A stretch of DNA of 64,000 bases, taken from assembly GCF_037975245.1 (NCBI RefSeq), contig NC_092567.1:5092214-5156213 (forward strand). Direction: 5' to 3'. This document shows, piece by piece, positions 33,417 to 44,088 of the stretch. The position numbers and the translations under genes were made by a program. The notes under the pieces are model-generated. The model saw only the letters and a list, made by a program, of their open reading frames with translations. It made no database searches and was not told where the DNA came from. Every line of letters begins with the position of its first letter. Positions within the stretch are counted from its first letter, which is position 1. This DNA is from Apostichopus japonicus. Lineage: Eukaryota; Echinodermata; Holothuroidea; Aspidochirotida; Stichopodidae.

Positions 33417-34570
33417 GCTGTGTTCATATTGGATCCCCTGTTCTTAGTCCTGTGTTGACAATTTAACCGCAAATATGTTTCCAAAATCTCCTATTTTAGT
33501 GTTCACACTTGAACCCATGCTCCAGCTCTGATTTCCCACTCTGAGTCAATGAAGAGGAAGTTACAATATTTGTATGGTGACTCTCACGAAAGTGCAAATG
33601 CACAAAGTGTATGGCAAATTTCTAATAAAGATGAGTGTCACTAACTTCTGCATGCAGTGTATATTGATTCAATATTGAGGTGAAAGTGGGAGAAAGAAGT
33701 CAGTGTTATAACACTGTTATAACAAGTGAAGTCAGTGTTATAACCAGGGTGTGCATATACTACAAATAGCTATTCAGCAGTACTGCTGAATAGCTATGAG
33801 AGCATTAACTGGCAATAGTTCTTAATTATCTCATGTCAAGATACAGAGATACAGCGGCACACCCTTGGTTAGTATAGCAACTATGAAACATGTATAAAGG
33901 TAATACACACAAACACTGTGAAGTTAAGGAAGAACCATCTGGTAACTCTGTCCACCAACATAAAACTATGAGCACATGTGGTTCAAAATTAACTTTTCTT
34001 CCACATAATGATACCTGAAACCCAACACAAAAGGTAATGAACCTAAAGCAAATGTAGAACAAATTACATCAAAACAATAACATGCATACTACAGCAGTAA
34101 AAAAATACTAACAATTGCAATAACAGTTCTTGATGACTCTCAGACAATCTTCCTTCTAAAACTGATTTATTATTTACTAAAAACTAGTTGAACACAGTGT
34201 AAAATATACAGTGTGTTGGATATTGAAAGGAAACCTTATGGTCAGAGGGAAGAATAAATGGCAGAACTACAAGAAACAATGTTGTACACAAACAAATAGT
34301 TTGTAGCTAATAGTTCCATATATGTCCATGGTTAGTTTGCCTAGAATAGTGAGTTGAACAGACATGGTGTTATGTAGTTTGTTTGCCTTGATCTCCGGTC
34401 ACTTTGGTCCCCGAGTCTTCACACTCTGGAACTGATACCCCCCAGAACAGGGGACCAAAATGTCGCGGTCTGACCCTGAGAAGGATAGTATTTACATTAG
34501 GATGTTGATCTCGAGCAGGGGATATGATTCGGTCGGATCCCCTCTGTGTGTTTTCTAATGTGAACAAGGC
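33417..34570. mobile_element. Possible nested miniature element in the centre of the 3-kb element
   Basis: The left end GGCTGTGTTCATATT and the right end AATGTGAACAAGGC form an imperfect inverted repeat resembling the better-preserved ends of the element at 43055-44088 (GGCCTTGTTCACATT). The interior contains GTCTGACCCTGAGAAGG-like DNA and no gene. Confidence 0.5.
33766..33797. repeat. Perfect 32-bp palindrome
   Basis: ATAGCTATTCAGCAGT is followed immediately by its exact reverse complement, with no spacer. Just upstream, GTCAGTGTTATAAC occurs twice (about 33700 and 33732). Confidence 0.95.
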
Positions 34571-36733
34571 TTTCAGATGAAAGTGTAAATATCAATGTAG
34601 ACAATAGCATACTGAACATGTGGTTCAATACCATGCCATTTCTTTGATATCTTGCCAAGTGCTAATTCCAATAACACAAATATATATGCTAGTTGACACT
34701 GAAGTATGCAACGTTTGCATACCACTACATTTATGCTAATGAAGCAACCACAAAACTACCTAATATCTGTGTTAATGACTAAATGGGTTTGATTATTAAA
34801 TTCAGAGGTACTGTAGTGATAAAAATGTTAAAATACATTGTTTATCTAAACAAAAATAATGTGACGGACGTACGCGTGACGGACGTACGTGACGGACGTA
34901 CGTACGAAAATACGTACGTCTGTCACAGCATTTTCTGAAAAAATAAAATCCTAGGGATTAAAGGCACATTATGTAGTTATTGAGTGTTCAAAATGTGCAT
35001 TGAATTGTAGATGTCTTGAAATCTGGGTACCTCCTTCTGTATGAAATTTTAAAAAATGTGATTTTTCTGTGACGGACGTACACATGACAATTTACATTTG
35101 TACAAAAAGTTATTCTCAGAAAACTGAAAATCCCTGCAACTTTATCTGTTTGTCAACTGAATCTATATATTATATATATCACTTCAGCAACTCCGAGAAT
35201 ATTTATTCCTCTGAAGATACACAGGCAAAAATAGGCATTTTGTTTTTGGGTAATTTTTATGAAGCAAATTTGGGATTTTTTCGGTTGACTAATACACACC
35301 TTAATCTGCCTGAAAACAATGTGTTCTGTAAAAATTAGCTAAATATTATGAAACTTCAGAGTTTTAGCTTTCATCTGATACCCTATATGTAATGATTCAA
35401 CGTTTTTTAAGTTTTGGTGAAAAGGTTTACTAGTTTACGGAACTGCCCAAATACGTTTCATTGAAGTGCGCGGTGAAGGTGAAATTTAGTTAGTTGTAAC
35501 TGATATTCAAAGGAGGGGTCTTTGTTACAGCAACCCTTTTGAAGTTATTTCGGTCACGGATAAGCCAGTTCGGCGCTTGGTCCTTTAACGTACAGTAGAC
35601 CAATGGTAGGCTATATTTATGAACAGAACTCTAGCTAGTATGCGCATGCAATAAAAGCAAAGAAGTTATGACTAAAACCATCACAGATTAATCGGACAAC
35701 CAAGCTCATTAACGGTTGTCATTAACAACATATATGGTCATTTTCACAATCAGTGGTGTAACTTCCAATATTGGCACTTATTGCTTTGTAACTCAGTGAC
35801 CAAATACCAGAATTCTTAGATTTTTTGCAATTTGACCATCCTAAGTGAAGTCTACCTTGGGTAGCTTAACGAACTTTCTCGGTTTCTTCAGGTTGATTTG
35901 GTAGCCATAAATATGCTTAAAATATGCTAGTTCAGCCGTACACTCTCAACTACACTGTTTTTGTCAGAGCCTGTACTTATTGGTGGAAGGTATTTTCCAG
36001 TTCTTATTTGGTTGATATTATCAACAAGTGTCCAAACTAAAATGCAATTGTGTTCCCCAGGTTTCCTTCCTTTCCTTCTCCAAGGAATGGTGGCTAGATT
36101 TTGTCGTTTCGGAGGTGACATTTTCCGTTAACAATTGGTACCTAAGTTTGACTGCAACTAAGTTCTAGTTAAGCAGTGTAAATTTTGTTAAGTAAGGTTG
36201 CATTATTACAATAACTAATGTGTCTAATATCTGGGCCCAAAGATATTTTTCATTTAGAATTCAAAAAAATTGTGTTAATTTCAAATTTAATGTTAACTTT
36301 TCCGTTAACTTTTCCGTCACCTCCGAAACAAAGCATTCTCCAGCCCAAGATTTATGTAAACAATAGTATAGCCATTTTGAACTTATTAAAATATACCTCA
36401 CCCCCTAACGTAATATCTGAGTAAAAGTTGTGACAACATGACCAGTCGTTTTAATTTCTGGGAGATTCTTAACTTTCCGTTAACATGCGTCACCCCAGAA
36501 ACACCTTGTCACCTCCGAAACAGGTTAGTTGGAAATTTGATCTCTACTGATCCAATAAACATCTTCCTTGGCTAAAACTCATATTACAGTAATTCTGTAG
36601 AGGTGTAGCAACCAGTATGATAATATCTTTTAATAGGTCCTTTATTAATTATGTTATTAAACTGTAAATTAATGTTTCGGAGGTGACACAATATTGTTAA
36701 CACTACATTTTTTACATTTCTGCTGTTTGTGTA

Positions 36734-36950
36734 TGTAACCCCTCCTTTCCTTCGGTAAAGGTAATTAGGACAATGGGTCAGCAATATGTGTTTCAAGTGG
36801 GCCTAGGCTTCAAGACAGGATAAAATTGTCTCCATGTGCGAATGGTTCAATGATGATATTCAAAACAACTGCTGAGTCAGTTCTACACAGGTTTACAATG
36901 AGAGACACAAAACACAAAGAAATGTACCATGAACTACTTATATTTTCAAT
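36734..36950 (-). repeat. 3' LTR remnant of the gypsy element (distal 0.2 kb only)
   Basis: TGTAACCCCTCCTTTCCTTC through ACTTATATTTTCAAT matches the first 217 bp (plus-strand order) of the intact LTR at 40325-41852 with a handful of substitutions. It joins directly to mid-integrase sequence at about 36950, so a deletion removed the rest of the integrase and over 1.3 kb of this LTR. Confidence 0.9.
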
Positions 36951-39832
36951 ATCGTTTGCCATACCTGGCCAGTAAAACCGTTCCCGGGCAAACTGAAGAG
37001 TACGTTCTAATCCCAGATGACCCATGTCATCATGTAACAAATATAACGCTTTCTCATGGTAGGTGGAGGGTAAGACCAACTGGTAGGATACAGGATCGAT
37101 TCCCTTTTTCCTGTATAAAACACCACCTTGGATACTAAGACGTTTCCAATCCCTAAGGAGAAGTAGAGTTTCATTCATCTCTTCCCTACGTTCTGCCTTA
37201 TTGGGACATCTCCCAATCGTCAAGTAATGTAATACCCGAGCAATCACTGGGTCTAACCCCTGATGCTCCTGCCATTCCTTAGGTGTAACACCTGGAAAGG
37301 GGGAGTCATCACCACTATCTAATAATACATCGGGTACTGCCCCTTGTCCCATAGCTACAGCTTCTACAACAGGCCAATGAAATGACTGTGTGTGGATGTA
37401 ATCAAGATCCACTCTATGAAAACTACATATTGCCTGTATAGCCTCAGGTGCCACTTCTGTAATACTGTTGTTGACATTGCTTTGTTCATCAATGAACATC
37501 CTAGAAAGTCCATCAGCATCACCATTCTTAACTCCTGCCCTATAGTTTATCTTGAAGTTATATGCACCAAGTGCAGCTAACCATCTATGACCAGTTGCAT
37601 CTAATTTGGCTGTACTAAGCACATAAGTAAGGGGATTGTTATCAGTCAGTACAGTAAACTCCCTGCCGTACAAGTAATCTGTTACTGCCCACTTTAGGGC
37701 AAGAAATTCTAACTTATGAGCAGGGTAATTTCGCTCTCCTTTTCTCAAGCAACGGCTGACATAGGCAATAACCCTTTTCTTTCCCTCCTGGATTTGGTAC
37801 AAAGCTGCCCCGAGTCCACCTAAGCTGGCATCGGTATGCAGTTCGAATGGGATTTCATAATCCGCATATCCTAAAATTGGGGGTCTTGTTAGTTTCTCTA
37901 CTAGTTTCTCAAATGCTTCTTGGTGTTCCACACCCCATTGCCATTTTAGTTCTTTTGTAGTGTGCATACGCTTTCCTCTTTGTTGTTTTGGTCTGTTACC
38001 AGTGAGCCCATGGAGTGGGGCTGCAATATTGGCGTACCCCTCTACAAACCTACGATAATACCCAGTGAAACCTAAGAATGACCTCAATTGTTTGACATTC
38101 TGTGGCACAGGCCACGATTTGACTGCCTGGATTTTTTCAGGATCAGTCTCTACTCCATGTTTGGAAACTGCATGCCCCAAATAGGTGACACTATTTTGAA
38201 GGAGGTTGCACTTCGATGGCTTAAGTTTCAGGCCAAACTCAGTCAAGCGTTTCAAAACAGCTGATAACCGTTCCAGGTGTTCTTCAAATGTCTCTGAGAA
38301 AATGATAACATCATCCAGATAAACAAGACATTTCTTATAGTTCATGTCACCCACACAATGCTCCATGAGCCTTTGGAATGTTGCAGGTGCATTTGTCAAA
38401 CCGAAAGGCATACGATTGCATTCGTAAAACCCCATTGGTGTTGTGAAAGCAGTTTTAGGTATATCTTTCTCTGCCACCTCAATCTGCCAGTAACCTGATT
38501 GAAGATCTAATGAACTGAACCACTTAGCCCCCTTCAAAGCATCTAATGATTCTTCAATACGTGGCAAGGAATATGAATCTTTAACTGTATCTTGGTTCAG
38601 TTTCCTATAATCAATGCAGAGCCTAATTGAGCCATCCTTTTTCTTTACAACAACTATAGGTGAGGCATAGGGGCTATGTGATTCTCTGATCGCCCCAGAT
38701 TCTAACATATCCTGTAAACATTTCCTTACTTCATCATACTGGTTTGGGGGTATGCGCCTATATCTGTCTTTGAAAGGTTTATCGTCCTTTAATGGAATTT
38801 CATGCTTCACTACATTGGTATGTCCCAACTCATTTTTGTGAAGGGCAAAAGCCTGAATATGACTCTGTAGTAAATCTCTCAACTCTTTTATCTGGGTTGG
38901 AGTGGCTGGAGATTTGTCTACATTTAGTTTCTCCCAAATTTCATTGTACCTATCATTTATTGGTGAATCCCCACTATCGTTAATTACACTCCCAATGGTG
39001 TTCATGGAGTAAACTGACGGCCTAGCCAAGTGGAGATCTGCAATTATACTCTTTGGTTCTAATGTAATGGCTACATCAGACGAATTATGAATCGAAATTG
39101 GGATCTTTGACCTTGCCCTTTGTTCAAGATGCATAAAGGCTGAATTAACACTTAAGCCTGTGGGAAGAGGGTGATTAGGTCCCTCAATAATTACATGATA
39201 GGCCCCCTTTTCTCTTACTCTTACTTCACCCCTAACAACCACAGACTCATTAGGTAATATTGTGACAGGATGATTGATTTTAGCCCTTACTACTCCAAGT
39301 ATTTCATTTCTTTTTGCAATCCTGTCCTTGTCACAAAGGCTTGTAAATGCTAAGCGCCAAGCAGTAGAATTGGCACGTTGCATACAATGTACTCCATACC
39401 AAGCTTTACAATCCTTCCTACATTCAGTTATTAAGTTAGTTCCTACAGTGATAGGCACTTTACTGTTGTATGTGGTATCTGGTACAAGTAGTGCTACTAC
39501 GTCATACACTTTCTTTCCGAAGGCTGGAAAACTCATTTGAATTTCCAAATAACCTAGGTAAGGCACTTTCTGACCACCTGCCCCTTCAATGTGCAGAATA
39601 TCATCAAGTGGGTATATCGGAACATTCTTCAAGTACGTCTCATGAAAATACTGGGAGACTGTCGTAATTTGTGAGCCTGTGTCGACTAAACAGGGACACA
39701 AGTTATCATTTACTAGGACTTCATCCTCATTAGGGGTACCAAGAATCCTATCGAAAATGTTTTGACCTTTGGAGTCGTCAAATTCTCTAGTTGACTTTTG
39801 AACGTGGCACCCTAATGTTGGTCTACCTTTAG
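36810..39832 (-). CDS. pol: Ty3/gypsy-type Pol: protease, reverse transcriptase, RNase H, truncated integrase
   Basis: The minus-strand frame is open from about 39832 (entered by frameshift) to 36810, with an internal Met at 39701. Domains in order, numbered from that Met: aspartic protease with DTGS at residues 7-10; reverse transcriptase with CIDYRKLN, SSLDLQSGYWQI, MPFGLTNAPATFQ and YLDDVIIF (about 460); RNase H with HTDASLGGLGAAL (about 622) and LTDNNPLTY; GVKNGDADGLSRM; then the integrase zinc-binding start (HDDMGHLG, about 890, and FYWPGM). The order PR-RT-RH-IN is that of Ty3/gypsy. At about 36950 the frame runs into LTR sequence; the last 40 or so residues are translated LTR, so the integrase catalytic core is missing. 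There are no internal stops otherwise, so the copy is young but cannot integrate by itself. Confidence 0.95.
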
Positions 39833-40138
39833 GGTGCCCTGCTCGTTTAAATGGGCCCTTTTTGTTTGTTTACGAAGCCATTCTTCAGTGGGGGGATTCC
39901 TACACCCTTTCACAATATGGCCTTCTTGCCCACAACGATAGCATACAAACTGTCCCCTTGGACTAGCTTGTCCTCCCATTTGCCTAACTGGGTTTCTTTC
40001 TGCAGGGTTCCCCTGTTCCCTTTGTTCTAGTTTGTCCAACCGTTTGCTAGCCTTGCTTACTAAGTCCCAAAATGTGGCCTCATCCATATCTGAGTCCAGC
40101 CCTTCAATCACAACTCCATGATGAGCCATGATGAACAA
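39812..40138 (-). CDS. gag: Short Gag-like protein with one CCHC zinc knuckle
   Basis: A 108-codon minus-strand frame starting 187 bp after the LTR. It has an acidic helix-like start (LDSDMDEATFWDLVSKASKR), a charged linker, and a CCHC knuckle CYRCGQEGHIVKGC at about residues 66-79, then a basic tail. The knuckle binds RNA in Gag proteins of this group. Ordinary Gag has a capsid of some 200-300 residues before the knuckle; none is present here and there is little room for one, since the LTR lies just upstream. Met 4 (MAHHG) is an equally good start. Pol is in the -1 frame and overlaps the end. Confidence 0.8.
   Translation of the reverse strand: MFIMAHHGVVIEGLDSDMDEATFWDLVSKASKRLDKLEQREQGNPAERNPVRQMGGQASPRGQFVCYRCGQEGHIVKGCRNPPTEEWLRKQTKRAHLNEQGTLKVDQH
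39845..39851 (-). promoter_or_regulatory. Predicted -1 ribosomal frameshift heptamer TTTAAAC
   Basis: In the Gag frame the codons CAT TTA AAC read as T TTA AAC, the canonical X XXY YYZ slippery site. Slipping back one base leads straight into the Pol frame with no intervening stop, and the Gag stop follows about a dozen codons later. The TTTAAAC sequence and frames are seen; its use is inferred. Confidence 0.7.
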
Positions 40139-40304
40139 CAGAGATTAACAAATACTACAAAAACAAGTCAAGTAGCCAAATACACTATAACTATAAAGAA
40201 AAGTATCAAACACTGAAAATCTGTGACGAATATGACTCAGCAACATTAACAACAAAACTACCAGAAAACAAATATCAGCAATTAAATGATTTTGGCCTAG
40301 TCAA

Positions 40305-40322
40305 GCCCCACGTTGGGCGCCA
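40305..40322 (-). promoter_or_regulatory. Primer-binding site, tRNA-Lys type
   Basis: Read on the minus strand, TGGCGCCCAACGTGGGGC begins two bases after the LTR end. This 18-mer is the classical site complementary to the 3' end of tRNA-Lys(1,2). It fixes the element's orientation and the LTR boundary. Confidence 0.9.
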
Positions 40323-40324
40323 GT

Positions 40325-41852
40325 TGTAACCCCTCCTTTCCTTCGGTAAAGGTAATTAGGACAATGGGTCAGTAATATGTGTTTCAAGTGGGCCTAGGCG
40401 TCAAGACAGGATAAAATTGTCTCCATGTCCGAATGGTTCAATGCTGATATTCAAAACAACTGCTGAGTCAGTTCTACACAGGTTTACAATGAGAGACACA
40501 AAACACAAAGAAATGTACCATGAACTACTTATATTTTCAATCCTCCAACCGTGGGAAATGGGGACGTTATAAGGCTATCAATGGCACAAAACAATAAAAA
40601 GTATCTACATTACAAAATATGTCAACTTGACCACACTCTTAGATATTAACTCTTAAATAAGCATACTTGCAGTTACATAACATACTGGTTACTGTGGTAC
40701 TGAACACTGTACATCAAGATGCAGCACAGGTGGTATAGACAATGTTAACAATAAAAAGGTTACAGTGTGCCCTGTACTATACACTGAACATTTAGAACTT
40801 AGAAAAACTTAAACTTATTGTCTATGGCCATGACACAGGTTACAATAAAAGAATACTTAAACTTATCTGGTTTTACGCTGGTGCTGTCGCGAACTGCTCG
40901 CTTTCTTTCTTCAACGCGGAAAGTTCATTTTCGCGAATTAAGGTTCCGGTGTACATCAGTGTGCTCCATAATAGACTTGGTAATATACTGCAGTCCAGCG
41001 ATTTACAAAACGGTATGACAATTTAATAAAATAGTTTAGAGTGACATCTACAGCTCGGTGGGGTAGAATCCGGTTCCTTAGGTAAATACAAAGTACAGGT
41101 AGGCTCCAAGAACAGCAATTAAGTAGAATATGAAAAGTCCATGGTTACCATCTCGGCAAGATCCAGAACAGTGGCCAAAAAGATACTAATATGACATTCT
41201 CATCATAATTTAAGAATATAACTTTACATGATGAACATCTTCGAAACTCCCTATTTATACAACACTTTTCCTTTAATAAAAATATTACAAGTACAATAGA
41301 TCAAGCAAGAGAAGTCTTGCTCTCTCCAGATGAAGGATCAAACTCTAACTATAACAAGATACAAAGTTACCAGAACTATGTGACAACAAGTGACAACAAC
41401 TCTAGGACACATGGCTTCCCCTCATCTTATTGGTTACTTCTAGCAATGATCCCGCTGACCAACTAATAAGATGACCAATCAGTAATTACATGATGGATTA
41501 GTCCTTATAAATATTCATGTCACCATGTGCCTTCCCTTCCCCAGCACTGGGCTATTTTGTAACCCTTTCCCACCAATACACTGACTCTAAATACTATTGT
41601 CCCAGGTATAAACCACAAGCACTATTGTCTAGCAGGCTCAGTTTATCTCAGAAGAGATAAGTAGCAAAGATACATACAAAAAGGCTTTGTGAAAGTAAAA
41701 TAACCATCACTAATCTGCAATATACTCAGCAGAGGCAGGAAGTATCTGTTTACTCTTTTTAATTAAAACTATCTACACTATTGACAGAAACTGCTTCTAC
41801 TAGCAAGTGAAAACAACAAACCCACTGTGTCATTCATGACACCAGGGTTACA
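40325..41852 (-). repeat. 5' LTR of the gypsy element, 1528 bp
   Basis: On the minus strand it begins TGTAACCCTGG and ends GAGGGGTTACA, with the TG...CA ends and short inverted repeat typical of LTRs. A TATAAATAG box lies at about 41251-41259 (minus). The sequence matches the solo LTR at 61082-62603 over its length. The flanking bases CGTA (right) and TGTA (left of the 3' remnant) agree at 3 of 4 positions, a possible 4-bp target duplication. Confidence 0.95.
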
Positions 41853-43054
41853 CGTACCATCATATGATAATGGATGACTTGATCTACCTTAGAAAACACT
41901 GTAACAAACTGAACAAAGTATTAATGAAACTCTCACATGCACAGTTGATGAATAAATTACAAATATGTGTTTTTTTGCCACTTTTTCCCCTTTCTGGACA
42001 AGAGATAGCGTACCATAGCTTACATTAGTGCTATTAATAAACTTGAATGAAATGATTGATTAGTAATGAAGTGCTGTCCATAAAAGATCACAATCACCAA
42101 ACATGCAGTTTTTAAAACTTTATTAACATGGGACAAATTTATCAGATATTAGCTCAATCTGCCTGTGGTCTTTGCTATTGTTTCGGAGGTGACATTGATT
42201 GTTTACATGTAATATACTGAACTATCCCTTTGTGTGAGCATACTGTATTTCTGAAATATTCTACTAGTGCATACATTTGTGCTGCAGTTATATGTTACCT
42301 TCTGTGAGTTCTACAGTGCTGTTGAGTACATGTTCACAGGTTTAATTTTGCACCATGTTGACCTGTACCAGTATACACATTAATTTGCATGATTCCCACT
42401 ATAACCACTGAGGGCTCTACTATTTGGTCCAGGTAAATTCCTACAAAAGTTCAGGATATTTGTTCACAATATGTAGACCTGATGCTGTACCATTTGAAGC
42501 AAAAAGAAAGAATCTTATTGTTTCTTTCATGAGCTGTTGTTATCACAGCAACTTGTCTGAAAAGAGATTTCCCAAAAATACATAAAATTTGAACAGGGAA
42601 TTCCCCTCCCTTTTCTTAAAGGGTGTGAAGAGTGAAGACTGGTGCAAAAAGAAAACGTCTAATGCTGGTAATCTGACCTAGTTTCGATGAGGTGTAACAG
42701 AAGTGTTAGACACCACCATCGATCCCAGAAAATACACACACAGCTTGCTACCATCGTTAATAGACACTAGTGTACAGTCAGTACAGCTACAGCACAGCAC
42801 ATTGTACAAAACGATACAGCGATGGACATCTCAGGTCCAGCTAAAGATAACAAGGTACTGTATCACGTTTCATTACTGTCTGCATTGTGTAGCAACAGGA
42901 ACAAAATGTCACTTGCAAGCAACAGAAAGTTACATTTTTCAGATGGCCGCACACGGTTTGGGGCGAGTCTTCAATGCCTTTAACAACCAATTACAAACAA
43001 CTAACCTTTATAGAGTGAAAACTCATTTAGATTGTTGCTCCAGATGGTCTCTTA

Positions 43055-44088
43055 GGCCTTGTTCACATTTAAGAATGCAACCTGGGCGATTATTGATATT
43101 AAGTCCGCGAGGAGGATTAACTAGTTAAGAACAAGACGCATTCACATTTCAGAACGAGTAAGTTTCGTCTGTTTGCGAGATTAATATACTGCGCAGGCGT
43201 ATAAAGGTCATATCAGCTGTTAACATGCCCCCTGTGCTTTGCCAATGTCTTATGTGCTGTACTAGTACATACTACTCCGTACACCACTGCACGGCAACGT
43301 ACAATCATCGCACATAAACAGTCAACTGTATTCAAACAACTCCGTACTGGCATTACCATAACATTTTAACTCAGATTTGAATTTCTTCCAAACCCTTCAG
43401 TGGATGAGCAAACGATCTTGCTAGTCAGTGTATTACTGCTTGATGTCCCATTTGAGGCTAATCTAACATCAAAGGCATTTAATTTTAGGTCTTAAGACCT
43501 AGTAAGGTCTACTGTATCTGTATACAGTAGGCTAGTAAGTGCAACTTCATTATAGGCCAGGCCAGACGTAATGGTTTTAGCCTTTTACTAACTTCCATAG
43601 CAACCGAACCCAAAATCATCCGTTTTGAAATAACCATCAAATTACAGAGTTTGGCCTCTTCAAAAATCTGTCAGTACAGCATACAATGAATTTAAGGCTA
43701 TTACAGTAGATTTAAGTGGACTGTCATTTAGTTTGTTTTTGTCTCACAACCGTTACCCCGTCTTTTCTGCAGTGTTGGTCAAATCGGCTCAAAGAAAATG
43801 AAATGGGTTCACGAATAGCATCGTTTGGTAGTGTTTCTGTTAAGAAGGGCAACGCTCTGACAAACACATACATGTACGTACTACCCGCCCAATAGCAACT
43901 TGATACATCGGAAATCTCGGGTCACCATTAAGTCTCCGACCATTTACATCACATTTATTGAGAATGCAGGATAAATTCTTAAGACTGCATGCCGACTTGA
44001 AGTATGAGTAAAGGAGTGTTCACACTAAGGGAATTTATTTCCCTTGAGGACTTGAAGTACGGGTGCATTCTTCAATGTGAACAAGGCC
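43055..44088. mobile_element. 1.03-kb miniature element, 28-bp terminal inverted repeats
   Basis: The left GGCCTTGTTCACATTTAAGA and right end (reverse complement GGCCTTGTTCACATTGAAGA) agree at 26 of 28 positions. It sits inside the 35732-45551 element, with no clear target duplication. Related ends occur at 33417-34570. No coding potential. Confidence 0.75.

Larger units (their letters stand above)
32453..35448. mobile_element. 3.0-kb DNA-transposon-like element with subterminal GTGACGGACGTAC repeats
   Basis: The ends GGGCAATTCCGTAAA (32453-32467) and TTTACGGAACTGCCC (35434-35448) are inverted repeats matching 14 of 15. AAAT flanks both sides (32449-32452 and 35449-35452), a likely 4-bp target duplication. 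GTGACGGACGTAC occurs at 32635, 32824, 32845, inverted at 32881, then at 34861, 34876, 34889, inverted with one change at 34914, and at 35069. The motif is clustered in the two ends and absent from the middle, the usual place for transposase-binding sites. No transposase is encoded. The middle holds another insertion (33417-34570). Confidence 0.75.

Noticed and set aside
42703-43128. 141-codon open frame
   Set aside because: It lies inside the large transposon and runs across the end of the 43055-44088 inverted repeat; composition is not protein-like and no motif is seen.
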